From the NCBI GenBank assembly GCA_022606425.2, contig JAHDVF020001222.1:682001-746000 (forward strand): 64,000 nucleotides of DNA. The letters are read 5' to 3'. The position numbers and the translations under genes were made by a program. Source of the DNA: Lepidostoma basale. Taxonomy: Eukaryota > Arthropoda > Insecta > Trichoptera > Lepidostomatidae. The notes beneath the pieces are model-generated. The model worked only from the letters and a program-made list of their open reading frames with translations, made no database searches and had not been told where the DNA came from. Position 1 is the stretch's first letter, and every line of letters begins with the position of its first letter. Shown piece by piece: positions 15,001-22,300 of the stretch.

Positions 15001-17680
15001 AAACACTGTTATAGAATATCAAAATTGATTATATTTCTTTCGAAATTGTCGCGACAGCTGTTTGATGACATGATAACTGATGTTATCCATCGTCAGATGT
15101 TACAATCAACTTATTACGATTGTAACATCGTTTAGCGAAACAGCAGTCACGACAATTTTAAAATAAATATAATCACTTAAATCAATTGTGATAAACTATA
15201 ACAGTGTTTTATTTAAACAGTTAATACTGTTGAAATATCGAAGTGTTTCAGCCAAAACAATGATTTATTAATACACATGGTATTATTTAAAATTAATTTC
15301 CACGAAATTTCATTAAAATCATTTGATTACCTTAAACAAGATAAGTATCTGTCTTTGATTATTATTATTTATTTATTTATACATAATACACTAATGAGAC
15401 ATAACAAACGAAAAAAAAATTAGGCGACTCATTTGGACACAAAAAGATGTTACAAAGATAAGACAATGACATGAAACCAAAAATCATACATATCAGAAGG
15501 AACCCAAATATGTCAACGTCAGTGAGGCAGTACTCTTTTCAAAATTTGTAATATATTTTTTATGAATACTGCCTCACTGACACTGAAAATGACCAAATCC
15601 GATACGATTAGATTTAACGCCCGAATTGCTCTTCCTAATGGATTCACCAAAGGCAGGTTGGTTCTGCGTGACGGAGCAAAGAACAATTGATGTCGGAGCT
15701 GTCGCAGGTAATTATCAGGAACAAAAAGACCTATTTGCTCCAGAACATAGGGGTTCTCAATAGAGTCCCGATATAAAACTACTTATCCATTTTTCTTTAA
15801 AGTTTCAATCCTAGGGATTTGGTTTGCAGCAAAGTCTATTAACATCTTTGCTGGTTCTTGAGATACAACTTAGTCTTTTTTGTAGTTTCTTGTTGCTTTC
15901 CATATTTCTGTATGCAATAGGTTATTGAAACCCAATTATTGTATAATTATTTTTAGCTATTGATTCTCATGACATGTGATATGTAGCTAATCTATCGCCA
16001 TTCTTATTTCATAAGTTTATGCAATCTAGAATAGTGCCTGTGGATATTTGAATCTGTCATTTGGAAATGCCATTTTTTTCTATTTAGGTAATTGAACAAT
16101 AATACGATAATTAGCTAGCACCGTTTTGTAGGTTCAATATTCATAATTACAATTGACATTAAACATTTTGTGACAAATTGGGAGTAAGAGACAGTAGCTC
16201 ACCAGGCGTGGAGGCCCATGAAGAGTTATCTTGGGCACTCCTACATCCTGTAACGTGAGGGCCATGCCGGGCAGTCCTCCTAGTGTGGTCCAGGATGCGT
16301 TGGTGAAAAAAACATGCTCCAGACGGGCCAGTTTCATTTTGTGTTCGTGAGCGAGGCGCTGCGTACCTTCGCCGCAGTTGAACAGGTACCTGTATGCCAT
16401 AAATGCGGTGATTGTAGATAAAATACATCAAAAGCAAAATGTATAACAAAATTTATAAAGTCTGTAAAATAAATCTTATAATTTATCGAAATAAAAACAA
16501 ATCTTTTGTCGGGCCTTATGTGTGATGTGCAGGTGTTCACGTACTTCTGGGTCGAGAGAGATTCATAAACTTACTAATGTAGTTTGATTTTGGCTAACTA
16601 ACTAACCATCACGCCATTTCTCCGGAGGGGTAGGCAGAGAGGATGGATCGCCACAATGCCCTGTCCTGGCATACCTCTCGGGCTTCCTCTACATTCATAA
16701 TAATAATAATAATAAATTGGATGATTTACAGAGTGCCATTTTTATGAATTAATCATCTCAAGGGCGCTGATATTGGTATAAATTAACAAATAATAGATAA
16801 AGAGTTAGTAAATTCAATGTAAAATACATCAACAATCATAAAGTTTCATAAAAAAATAAACATTCAATAAAAGATCACTTACATAATTAATATTAATAAA
16901 AATGTGTATTTTCCAGAAGATTTTTTTTAATGAGCCTCCCAGAAGGCGCTTTTGAAGGGATCATTTAGACCACATCGATACAAGAATCGCATGAAATTGT
17001 CAAAAATTAAAACCCCAACAGCAAGAGACTAAGCCGCTGAAGAGATGGAGGGATGGCATCGTACCATGCACGCACGTCGATTATTCCGACTTTGAATGTG
17101 GCTGCCTTTTAGTAATTGATTAATTTGGTCATGCCATGTTTTCCTCGGTCGTCCTCGGCTTCTTTTCCCACTCTCATCCATTCTACTCTCATCCATTCGT
17201 TCCATATGTCCAAACCATCTCAGGGATACTTTTTTAAAATTTTATTCTTGATGCAGTCATTTGCCTAACATTTCTTTCTTATTTCATCGTTCGGTATTCT
17301 ATCATACAACATTTTCCCGCACATTATTCTTAGTGATCTTATTTCTACGGCGTTTATCCTTCTTTGCCAGCTCCAAGCTTCACTTCCATAGTTTGATTTT
17401 GTTTTTTATAAATATGATGCAATGGTTGCACATTATGGAAAGAAGAAATTTCGGATTGAAAATTTGATTACAAATATTCTTGGAAACGGATAATAAAACA
17501 ATTGGATTATCATTACCTTGATTGATCTGTGAACATAAATACGGATTTGGGCGAGCCGGCGGCGCCGGATCCCAGCACCTGAAGAGTGACGGTCCCGGGA
17601 GCGTATTTGGAGTAACGTTCCTTAACGAATTTGCGGGCTTTTTGCGCTTCAGCAACATGCTTATCTAAGGGTCTCGACAT
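52..17680 (-). CDS. ELAC2: ELAC2, long-form ribonuclease Z (tRNA 3' endonuclease), 3' end beyond window
   Basis: Zn-dependent endonuclease that removes 3' trailers from pre-tRNAs in nucleus and mitochondria. I join twelve coding exons with AG/GT borders and agreeing phases: 17680-17517, 16389-16203, 14405-14278, 14166-14063, 9257-9157, 7260-7095, 5301-5154, 4978-4750, 3606-3467, 2886-2677, 1761-1619, 230-52 (1899 nt, 633 codons). The N-terminal degenerate beta-lactamase half shows YLFNCGEGTQRL, then GGLPGMALTL and a DDAVMTVKYVPL stretch matching the human MTV-IPI region. The C-terminal half starts with GTGSCIPNK (about residue 506), then LMDCGEGTYGQ and the metal motif SHLHADHH (HxHxDH, residues 566-572), followed by GLIGVLQGRRRAL. 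The human protein is 826 aa, so roughly the last 200 residues lie left of base 52. ATG at 17680 is the first Met after an acceptor at 17695-17694. An upstream exon, perhaps with a mitochondrial presequence, is possible. Introns carry piggyBac, Harbinger, hAT and LINE insertions. Confidence 0.95.
337..660 (+). repeat. Family C fold-back repeat, single arm
   Basis: Begins TTAATTGTATCTCAATAGAG and continues with the block also found at 29.2, 37.4, 45.6 and 51.0 kb (GACCTGTTATTGGTTGGGTT, then ACAACATTCCCCATTCCACC). Near 610-655 it closes with a block that is the reverse complement of the sequence flanking the 46.05 kb copy. No ORF. It lies in the ELAC2 intron after the last visible exon but one. 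Confidence 0.7.
1147..1215 (-). mobile_element. LINE family B 3' end with (TTA)n tail
   Basis: A short (TAA)n run followed by AATTGGCTAATTAGTACAGC and an 'AACTCAGCTCAAGGTCGC' block that recurs in the better copies at 16705-17000 and 60125-60450. Only the 3' tail is present, inserted in an ELAC2 intron in the same orientation as the gene. Confidence 0.5.
1205..1450. repeat. Inverted repeat with hairpin motifs (family L)
   Basis: A near-palindrome. The left arm holds AAAACACTGTTTTTTCCACTT and CTTTCGAAGGCGTACACCTTC. The right arm holds GATGAAGGTGTAAGCCTTCG, GAAACATGTC and GTGGAAAGAACAGTGCTTT. Both arms contain the TGATGAN-stem-GAAA motif, in opposite orientations. The outer block GGAATTCCACAGTG recurs near 53270. 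Non-coding and intronic. Confidence 0.6.
2960..3397. repeat. Family J inverted-repeat element with tRNA-like core
   Basis: Long inverted arms: GGGATTTTGGAAGATTATAG through CAATAGCCAGCC on the left, and its diverged complement through CTCTCCTTGTTAG on the right. Between them, on the minus strand, sits a tRNA-like block with an A box (TGGCTGAGCGA) and a B box (GGTTCAAATCCC). Related copies are at 30580 and 32690. It lies in an ELAC2 intron. Confidence 0.6.
3790..4070 (+). mobile_element. LINE reverse-transcriptase fragment
   Basis: Interrupted frames read GLTINVSKTKWMTFGR and VEKFKYLGSILTQS, then DAEIKCRIETARATFNKM. This is the conserved RT region after the YADD box in insect non-LTR elements. 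Stops and frame slips show it is dead. It matches the fragment at 42125-42570 in content (reverse strand there). Confidence 0.7.
4346..4545 (-). mobile_element. SINE A copy sharing the LINE A 3' end
   Basis: Reading leftward on the minus strand: a body containing CCTATTGGTGGCGATGAGGT, GCAACCCATCACACTGCG and CGCGGGGACGAAAAGAG, then the LINE A terminal block (AGAATGG, GGTAGGCAG, CCGAAAGGG) and (TTAG)n. Two further copies are at 20195 and 59837. No coding capacity. Confidence 0.65.
4597..4662 (+). mobile_element. LINE A 3' terminus with (TTAG)n tail
   Basis: Only the last 66 bp: CCATTCTTTCTGCCTACCC, GGGGAGACGGCGTGATGG and five GTTA units. It faces the SINE A copy just to its left, so the two form an inverted pair of identical 3' ends about 200 bp apart. 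Confidence 0.7.
5335..5425. repeat. Short hairpin repeat
   Basis: Contains GCCTTAGAAGGGCGAAACATGTC, a small stem followed by the GAAACATGTC core, then a block close to ATAATAAAACTTCTAG. It matches the better copies at 23285-23620 and 55840-55985. It directly follows an ELAC2 acceptor and should be intronic. Confidence 0.5.
5480..5690 (-). mobile_element. LINE family B C-terminal fragment
   Basis: The minus strand reads FADRIFGIAGPAAWNRLPNN, the 'AGP-AWN-LP' signature that ends many insect LINE reverse transcriptases, followed by NIRNEDN and a stop. Upstream, VPRHQGAS precedes it. Fragment only; intronic in ELAC2. Confidence 0.65.
5762..6992 (-). mobile_element. piggyBac-type element, internally deleted, TTAA flanked
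   Basis: Flanked by TTAA at 5758-5761 and 6993-6996. Both ends begin CCCATTGCA. At 1231 bp it is about half the usual autonomous length. It carries the open frame 6144-6755. The target duplication and matching ends make this a discrete insertion in the ELAC2 intron between exons 7095 and 5301. Confidence 0.85.
6144..6755 (-). pseudogene. piggyBac transposase remnant, N- and C-terminal parts fused by deletion
   Basis: 203-codon open frame. Residues 1-55 are the acidic N-terminal region typical of piggyBac transposases (SGSENEVDEYISDSSD). It then jumps to a C-terminal YKKIFFCLADMALFN segment and ends with a cysteine-rich finger (CKMC, CEKC, H..CF..YH). The whole DDD catalytic core, several hundred residues in family members, is missing. 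The frame is clean, so the deletion was in frame or the remnant is constrained. It cannot cut DNA, but it keeps the DNA-binding tail. Confidence 0.8.
7535..7879 (+). pseudogene. Harbinger transposase N-terminal fragment
   Basis: About the first 85 codons read RRYWVHEINQKRSTCGEYH, LYPDLLQDNERFHMYFRVTK and QFEEIHEFI, matching the pre-catalytic region of PIF/Harbinger nucleases. After residue 90 the frame runs into antisense of the accessory gene and ends. No catalytic residues remain. Confidence 0.75.
7850..7955 (-). pseudogene. MADF-domain accessory protein, N-terminal fragment
   Basis: The minus strand reads MTDEQLIELVKRYPVLYKTS and LAIYRDHTVRNNA, a typical MADF (Myb/SANT-like) start as found in the second protein of Harbinger elements. 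It is truncated where it meets the transposase fragment. Confidence 0.65.
8833..9113. mobile_element. MITE with TTA target duplication (Harbinger-like)
   Basis: 281 bp. The ends pair: AAGCCGTGCCACACTGT at left, and the complement of AGGCCGTGCCACACTGT at right, flanked by TTA at 8830-8832 and 9114-9116. Internal repeats of CCACATGTGGAGAGCTTGTT lie inside. No ORF of its own. Intronic in ELAC2, next to exon 9257-9157. Confidence 0.8.
9373..9845 (-). mobile_element. LINE A 3' fragment
   Basis: The minus strand reads MRSLRRMCGYSVYDRVSNEN, NKIMKGSLRWFGHMEKMNEE and KKLYVNNVNGT, then a stop, the HDQINQILNVGHVR block, and finally the GGTAGGCAG and CGGCGTGATGG terminus with a (TTAG)n tail at the left border. 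This is the C-terminal end of a non-LTR reverse transcriptase ORF. Dead. Confidence 0.85.
9985..10205. repeat. Inverted repeat with hammerhead-like hairpin
   Basis: Contains CTGATGA at 10117-10123, a TCAAC/GTTGA stem, and GAAACAGCTGTC at 10141-10152, between blocks GTTTTGGCTGAAACACT and TTTAACAGTTTTAGAACG. The same outer blocks reappear at 15000-15265. Non-coding. Confidence 0.55.
10331..11353. mobile_element. pogo/Tigger-like remnant, TA flanked
   Basis: The left end CAGCAGAACTTTGTTTATCC and the complement of the right end (CAGTAGAACGTCGTTTATCC) are inverted and flanked by TA on both sides. Inside are an inverted pair of GAAGACTACAGGGGAAAAAC at 10987 and 11217 and a later hAT insertion. No transposase frame survives. 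Confidence 0.65.
10444..10898. mobile_element. Non-autonomous hAT element, 8-bp target duplication
   Basis: 455 bp. The ends CAGTGTTCCGCAAA and TTTGCGGAACACTG are perfect inverses. CTGTAGAG is duplicated at 10436-10443 and 10899-10906. GTGTGCCGCGG blocks occur near both ends. The overlapping 130-codon frame shows no transposase similarity that I can see. Confidence 0.9.
11560..11850 (+). pseudogene. Harbinger transposase N-terminal remnant
   Basis: Reads KTLKKQRKFWVPPFTNERRL and CGHYKTTLEN, then a stop, then IIKKVLKLLPDVITTFQELL and SIVRPG. This is the same FWV-P-ER--GHY region as the fragment at 7535. At least one stop interrupts it and the nuclease core is missing. Confidence 0.65.
12035..12228 (+). 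mobile_element. LINE G 3' end with (TGATT)n tail
   Basis: Reads AAGTACGTTCAGAAGACAAA, then CATGCGTTCCTGGTATTATA, then ATAAACTGATTTGATTTGAT. It lies tail to tail with the minus copy starting at 12256. Inserted within the Harbinger element. Confidence 0.75.
12256..12760 (-). mobile_element. LINE G 3' fragment with readable C-terminus
   Basis: The minus frame (150 codons, 12758-12306) reads LEAIHLYVPDGYLRQRQHRP, FYLPACRTNLPLVMPLGRAI and EIDVFHIRESTFRRQI. This is the C-terminal RT tail of a jockey/CR1-like LINE, also seen at 33896, 40752 and 62972. It ends in (TGATT)n. Confidence 0.8.
13060..13430 (+). mobile_element. LINE G 3' fragment
   Basis: Plus-strand sequence with ACCTGCCTCTAATAATGCCG, CGGAGATCGACGTCTTTCAT and the terminal TTTGTAATATCTTTTGAG block, ending ATAAACTGATAAAT without a clear TGATT run. 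It is the third LINE G copy inside the Harbinger element. Confidence 0.7.
13435..13720 (-). pseudogene. MADF/BESS-type Harbinger partner, partial
   Basis: The minus strand reads KWKSIKDAYNSDKSKNKCAS, GSEAKPRKPYVYSKYLSFLD and a tail TMPRPPLKKPKKN rich in Lys/Pro. The W-K-I-D-Y and Y--L-FL pattern fits the second half of a MADF domain. LINE G sequence interrupts the C-terminal side. Confidence 0.55.
14686..14992. mobile_element. piggyBac-type MITE, TTAA flanked
   Basis: 307 bp between TTAA at 14682-14685 and 14993-14996. Ends CCACCCTACCTATTTGAACG and the complement CCGCCCTATCTCCGAGAAAC resemble each other for about 12 bases. Contains GATACGTTCACTTTG and GTATCACGTACGGG. No ORF. Confidence 0.65.
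15000..15265. repeat. Long inverted repeat of the hammerhead-like hairpin family
   Basis: The outer arms AAAACACTGTTATAGAATAT and the complement of CTATAACAGTGTTTTATTTA pair. The inner arms carry GTCGCGACAGCTGTTTGATG and GCGAAACAGCAGTCACGAC. It ends GTGTTTCAGCCAAAACA, shared with the copy at 9985. Cores are mutated relative to the 10117 copy. Confidence 0.55.
15595..15850 (-). mobile_element. LINE G-like diverged fragment
   Basis: Contains GCAGGTTGGTTCTGCGTGAC and GGAACAAAAAGACCTATTTG, which correspond to the NLPLV and YVPD blocks of LINE G copies, but with many changes. No open frame. Confidence 0.55.
16590..17392 (-). mobile_element. LINE A 3' fragment split by a LINE B insertion
   Basis: 16590-16704 holds the LINE A terminus and 17056-17392 resumes with the HDQINQLL, WFGHMER and MRSLR blocks on the minus strand. 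Between them 16705-17000 is a LINE B 3' end with (TTA)n tail and a readable KKNLLENTHF. Both lie in the first seen ELAC2 intron. Confidence 0.75.
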
Positions 17681-17693
17681 ATCGCTAAGGATC

Positions 17694-19394
17694 CTAAAGA
17701 TGTGAGTGTTATCAACCTTTGAAAAATTTCGATGAAAAAATGTTTTTAAAAAATTCAATTGTTTCAAAAATAAGAAATTTATCTTGATATACATTGAGGG
17801 TCATTTAACGAAAATCTGGCAATAAATATTTAGAGGACGTAAAGAAACATGTTCACAATAATAAAACTGTTAACCTAATGAGATTCTGTTATCTGTCACA
17901 TTCACATGTAACATAGATACGTTACATGCGAATACTCGATCTTTGCTACTCAATCCACATCAATGCCGTCTTGATAGTATTTATACTAAGCCTTAAGCAC
18001 CATAAACAATATGTGCAACATGGAGACTTCTGGAGCCGTACTTTTAATAATAATTTTCCTTTTTTTTTTATGTACACAACAGGTCGTTTGGACCCAATTA
18101 CCGTATACCATTTTTATTTTTTTGCTATTATATTGATTCTGTGACACATGCTGGTGCCATCTATGACAACCTTTGGAACTAATTGTGCTCTACGTTTTGC
18201 ACAACATTTACATCTGCCATTTCAACAAATGCTACAAAATATCATTTCAATAAATGCTATTGCAAACTCAACTGTAAATGAAACACAAAAGTACGCAAAT
18301 ACTTTAAACACATGGTGTATTTCTTGAATCTTCGATCTGGAAAAAAAGAAATTTATTAGATCGCTGCTACTTTCATGTTTAAGGTGATTAATAACTCTAA
18401 TGGGAGAGATAGAGAAGGAACACAATTAATAGTAAATCCGATATTTTTATTCAGTTATATCCAAGTTTATGTGCTGTTTATAGTCATTTAATATATCAGA
18501 CTAGTATATCTTATGTAATACAAGTCCAAAACGTTATTCTTATTATTATTATTTGTGTTACTAGAGAAATGCTAGTATGTTGTTGTAAATAAAGTATTCA
18601 AAGCACGTGCTTGATTATAAATATAATTTTGATTAGTCAGATAACTATTTTACCCACATACAGTACCTTCATGATAAGAAAAAATACTTTAAATTTAAAC
18701 TAACTAACTTACCATAACGCCGTCTCCCCGGAGGGGTAGGCAGAAAGAATGGAACGCCACACTGTTCTGTCCTGACATACGTCTCTCGATTCCTCTACAT
18801 TCATACATCTTGTCATGCACGCACGTCGATTTTTCCGACTCCTCACGTGACCGACATTCAATATTTGATTGATTTGATCGTGCCACGTTTTCCTCGGCCT
18901 TCCTCTATTTCTAGCTCCGTTCACGCCGTTTACATATACCTTCTTTACCATCCATTTACTTTAAATTTACTCGTATATAAATTAGCACATGCAGTGGCGA
19001 TTTCGTCAGTCTCGGGCGATTTCGAATTGAACACTGAATTAGAATTAAGAGTGTGGTTGGCGAGCAAAAGTTTTTCCCAAGCGCTCTTTGATTTTTGCCA
19101 AAATATCGAAAATTGGCTGAACTGCGATAAGAGACGGCAAATCTTGGTAAATTTCGAAATATAAGTTTTATACGCTCTCACTTTTGTGGCCACTTGCCGA
19201 CACTTGGCACTCGTCTGGAGATATTGATTGTCTATTACTATTCCACTGGATCTATGGAACATTTCATATTTGTTATTGTTGGTATTCAGTGTTTAATGTC
19301 TTGTTTATTGTTTTTATTTTATTTATATAATTGAATTGTAGTGTGTTTATTACAAGAAACGATTTGTTGATTACGTACACAATTTGTTAAAAAA
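17694..19394. promoter_or_regulatory. Shared upstream region of the ELAC2-PARN divergent pair
   Basis: 1.7 kb between the ELAC2 exon acceptor (17695-17694) and the PARN ATG at 19395. It must hold both 5' UTRs and start sites unless these lie in introns. 18698-18957 is a LINE A fragment, and 18060-18165 resembles a SINE S 3' part. 18962-19394 looks single-copy and is the best candidate for a bidirectional promoter. I see no clear TATA box on either side. Confidence 0.45.
18698..18957 (-). mobile_element. LINE A 3' fragment
   Basis: The minus strand reads MVKKVYVNGVNGARNRGRPR, KTWHDQINQILNVGHVRSRK and the SILSAYPSGETAL terminus, then a TTAG-type tail. About 80 codons remain open, so this copy is younger than several others. 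Confidence 0.85.
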
Positions 19395-22300
19395 ATGGAT
19401 GTCACAAGATCGAGTGAGTCCATCACAGTGAAGTAAATAAATAGAACATTTTTTGACAATTGCAACCGTAAACATAACCTAAATTTGTTTTAGATTTCCA
19501 GGAGTTACTACCGGCAATTAACGATGCAATATCAGAATCGGATTTTATTTGCATTGACGGAGAGTTTACCGGTCTTCGTACGGGCCGGGCGGTGAATGCA
19601 TTCGATTCTCCGTCAGAATATTATAAAAATGTCATGTTGTCGTCTTCTGATTTTCTCCTCGTGCAGTTCGGGCTCTGCGCTTTCAGATGGGATGCTGACT
19701 CACAAATATTTCGTCAGAGTGCATTTAACTTCTACCTATTTCCGAGAGCCCAGCACCGCTTTGATACCAATAGAATATTTTCCTGCCAGAGTTCCTCCAT
19801 CGAGTTTTTGGCTGAACAAAAGTTTGATTTCAACAAGCTATTTTATGAAGGTGAACACTGGTTTTGAATATTAACAATAACTAAGTAATTTTTCATTTGT
19901 TCCAATGACAATTTGAATAATTTCTTCGATATTATTTCAAAGTTCTTGCTGGTTAAGTGCCTAATTACAGCTAATTTTATACGTGTAACATAAATTAAAT
20001 AAACACAAAAGTCCGGATCGTCCATGTCAACATGTGCAACATCGAAAAAAACTTTATGTGTTATTACATTATGTGCTAAATTAAAAAAAAACGGTGGATT
20101 CGTGGAACTTAAATAGACAATATGTGCACCATCTAAAAAGAACATTTTGTGTTAAATTATTTTTATTTTGTTATTTTATTTTATATCATTGTATTTTATA
20201 TTATTTGTTTTAGATGTATTTTGTGGGTGTTGGACGATCGAAGTGTGCGTGGGAGATGCCTATTGGTGGCGATGAGGTTCGCAACCCATCACACCGCGTC
20301 TCCCGCGGAGCAAAAAGAGAAGGATGGTGTGCCGCATCAGTAAAAGTGTGACAGTCCATTCTTTCTGCCTACCCTTTTGGAGAGACGGCGTGATGGTTAG
20401 TTAGTTAGTTAGTAAGTAATGTTAGCAGAATATTTATTAGATTCTTGTCTAGTTTCAAATAACGGTCATGCAGACAAGCATGTGTAGGATTAATGACAGA
20501 AAAAAACACATAATTTTCAATTGTACCAATACAACTCAAAATGGATCTCAAACCAAGGGCCTACAAGGTTACTTAAATATGAAGAAATGATAGTGGCCAC
20601 GGAATGATTTTTCAAATACTAAGCGTGTATAATTTTGTGTTTATGATTAATGTATAAATGTTGAATTAATTATAATTAAATTCTGCTTTTTTTTTTAGGT
20701 ATATCATACCTCTCTACACCTGAAGAAATTAGAATGAGGGAAGCTTTAGTGGAGAAAAATAATCACGATAGATCTTTGCTCACCTCCAATGGGAGTGAAC
20801 TCAAGAGTGAGCCTCCTATCCCAATTCCTGTAGAGCATTCTGCACTAATCGAGGATATCTGGTATGATATGCTCAGCAATTTTTTAAACTTTATTGTCAT
20901 TAATTACAGTTAAATACCCAACTGTAATTAATGGTAATATCTGCAAGAATTAATGCCTTTATTAATAATATGTTTTGTGTAATTATAATATTTACATGTG
21001 TATTGCACTTCCAGCCAACAAGTAGATTCATTCATTAAGGATGGCAGTGAGAGTCTGCAATTCGATAATTTGAATCCATTTATAAGGAAGTTAGTCTACC
21101 AGGAATTAGAGATTCGATTCAAAAACAAGCTTTTTATAGAGACACTAAACAAGAACCAAAAAAGGTATTTATATTTTTACAAAAGATAAAAGAAGTGTGA
21201 CATTTTATTAACATATATTTGAGTTACAATAATGTGGATACTGCATGAAACAAAGTATTTTCTCTTGATTGTGAAGCGATCTGTTGATTAAAGAAAGCGG
21301 TTATTATCCTTGTCTATACTAATTTATTTTCTTACTAAGTTTGCTGGACTACAAATTATTTGAAATTCATCGTTAATAGTCAAATAATCCATTTGAATGT
21401 AATGTTTTTTCAACTAACTCGTATTCAAATCGATACATCTCGAAAATTTTGAATCACATGACATTGTCTTTAACATCTGCGACAGCAAAAACTTTTTTTT
21501 TCCTGCCACTGTCTACATATCGCACGCTTAATAGAACACTTTTTGCTCTTAGCAAGTTTTGCTCAATCTGACATGAGTCGGTGTTTTAACAAAAACAGTC
21601 GAAAAACACGTACGAATGGATAGCGTTAACATTGTGAACGATTATCGTACGTACAAATGGATAGCGTTAACATTGTGAAAAATAGATGGATAGCGTTAAC
21701 ACAAGCTTCTGTCTAATGTTAACTCAATTATGACCTAAACCATAATCGGTCTGTTTACTATTAAGTGTGCAATATGGTACAGAAATAATCCTTCTAAACC
21801 ACATAGTTTCGGATGTAGATATTTTTCACAATAGTGTGATTACCCTAGGAGTGTATCTATCTCTAATATATTAAATTGCAATTTTTTTCCTGTTTTTAAT
21901 TGTACTCCAATGTTTTATTTTTATTTTTATAGTTTTACTTGCATTTTTAATTGTAATTATATATTTAGATTTTTATTCGTTTATAGTTAGAAACGATTTG
22001 TGTTTTTGTATCTGTAATGTGTATGATTTAAAAATAAATAAATTATGAAATACAATATTTTACAGAATCCTGAGTGTTTCAAAAGCATTGACAAAAGAGG
22101 AGAAGGCAAGTAAAGTTGAAAATCAAATTCGGAAAGAGTGGGAAGACATGGAGGCGGCTGTTGGGTTCTCGCAAGTTATTCGCAAGATCAGCAAATCGGT
22201 AAGTTCTCTCACATTTCTTTCTTTTGAATAAACTGCTTTGCTCATTAAATTACTAAATGCCGAGTTGCTGAAATAATTTTTCTTAAAAACGTGTGTAATA

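Noticed and set aside
18945..19262. Frame as first ELAC2 exon
   Set aside because: Best donor is phase 0 while the next acceptor needs phase 2; part of it runs into LINE A.
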